From Mailhella sp. (GTDB lineage Bacteria; Desulfobacterota; Desulfovibrionia; Desulfovibrionales; Desulfovibrionaceae): 5,462 bases of DNA. The notes below the pieces were generated by a model. That model did no database searches, had not been told where the DNA came from, and saw only the letters and a list, made by a program, of their open reading frames with translations. The position numbers were made by a program, and so were the translations under genes. Every line of letters starts with the position of its first letter. Within the stretch, counting starts at the first letter, position 1. Shown here piece after piece: positions 5,276-5,462 of the stretch. The stretch lies in the NCBI GenBank assembly GCA_017940105.1, contig JAGAZG010000208.1, forward strand, positions 1 to 5,462. The letters run 5' to 3'.

Positions 5276-5462
5276 ATGGAAGAACGCGATCTCAAAATTG
5301 TCGAACAGTATGGTGAATCCGATCCTGAATTGAAGGCCCTGTGGGAAGAACATATGCTTTACGAGCGCCAGCTGGCTAAATTTGAAGGTCGCGCCTATCT
5401 TACGCCTGCAGAAGAGAGCGAGGTCAAGATGCTCAAAAAGCAAAAGCTCGAAGGCAAGACCA
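5276..5462 (+). CDS. DUF465/YdcH-like small protein (partial, right edge)
   Basis: The frame opens at ATG 5276 and is still open at the window end after 62 codons. The product begins MEERDLKIVEQYGESDPELK and has the pattern of DUF465 (YdcH family): a charged helix with L-x-x-L-W-x-x-H (ELKALWEEHMLYERQL, 18-33), then a turn and LTPAEESEVKMLKKQKLEGK (42-61). Family members are short (about 70-80 residues), so probably only a dozen or so residues are missing. They are small helical-hairpin cytoplasmic proteins of unknown function. GGAG at 5264-5267, 8 nt before the ATG, supports the start. The intrinsic terminator directly upstream leaves no evident room for a promoter, so expression may depend on readthrough from yggT or on a promoter inside it. 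Confidence 0.82.
   Translation, partial: MEERDLKIVEQYGESDPELKALWEEHMLYERQLAKFEGRAYLTPAEESEVKMLKKQKLEGKT

Noticed and set aside
1..5462. Mobile elements, tRNA/rRNA genes, CRISPR repeats, or a defence or biosynthetic system
   Set aside because: No transposase or integrase frame, regularly spaced repeats, cloverleaf-like segment or rRNA signature was seen. The genes are ordinary core envelope and respiratory genes.

Overview
The window looks like chromosomal DNA from a sulfate-reducing or related member of the Desulfovibrionaceae. The main evidence is a periplasmic class III cytochrome (cytochrome c3 family) whose spacing closely follows the classical Desulfovibrio protein. LpxI in place of LpxH, a membrane-anchored PpiD-type foldase, YggT and DUF465 genes fit a Gram-negative deltaproteobacterium. 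Base composition is moderate (near half G+C by eye, not computed), lower than many free-living Desulfovibrio. The genus cannot be fixed from this window.

Layout, left to right. Positions 1-261 (minus) hold the N-terminal end of a multi-spanning membrane protein, probably an MBOAT-family O-acyltransferase, running off the left edge. Positions 440-1255 (minus) encode LpxI, a lipid A pathway enzyme. A 229-bp divergent intergenic region separates it from a 634-residue PpiD/SurA-like periplasmic peptidyl-prolyl isomerase (1485-3389, plus). Next, with its own promoter and a very strong ribosome binding site, is a secreted multiheme cytochrome c3 (3533-4018, plus), closed by a clear intrinsic terminator. 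Then come an unrecognised coiled-coil protein (4180-4794), a YggT-family membrane protein (4908-5213), a hairpin/T-tract terminator, and a nearly complete DUF465/YdcH-like small protein cut by the right edge (5276-5462).

The genes share an envelope theme: lipid A synthesis, folding of exported proteins, periplasmic electron transfer and membrane proteins. They do not form one obvious operon, because promoters, terminators and a strand switch break them into separate units. No mobile element, tRNA, rRNA, CRISPR array or defence system is visible.

The most interesting observation is that the cytochrome carries five haem-binding motifs, not the four of classical cytochrome c3. The extra motif sits in a 22-residue insertion that splits the classical first CxxCHH motif, while the spacing to conserved histidines and cysteines on both sides is unchanged.
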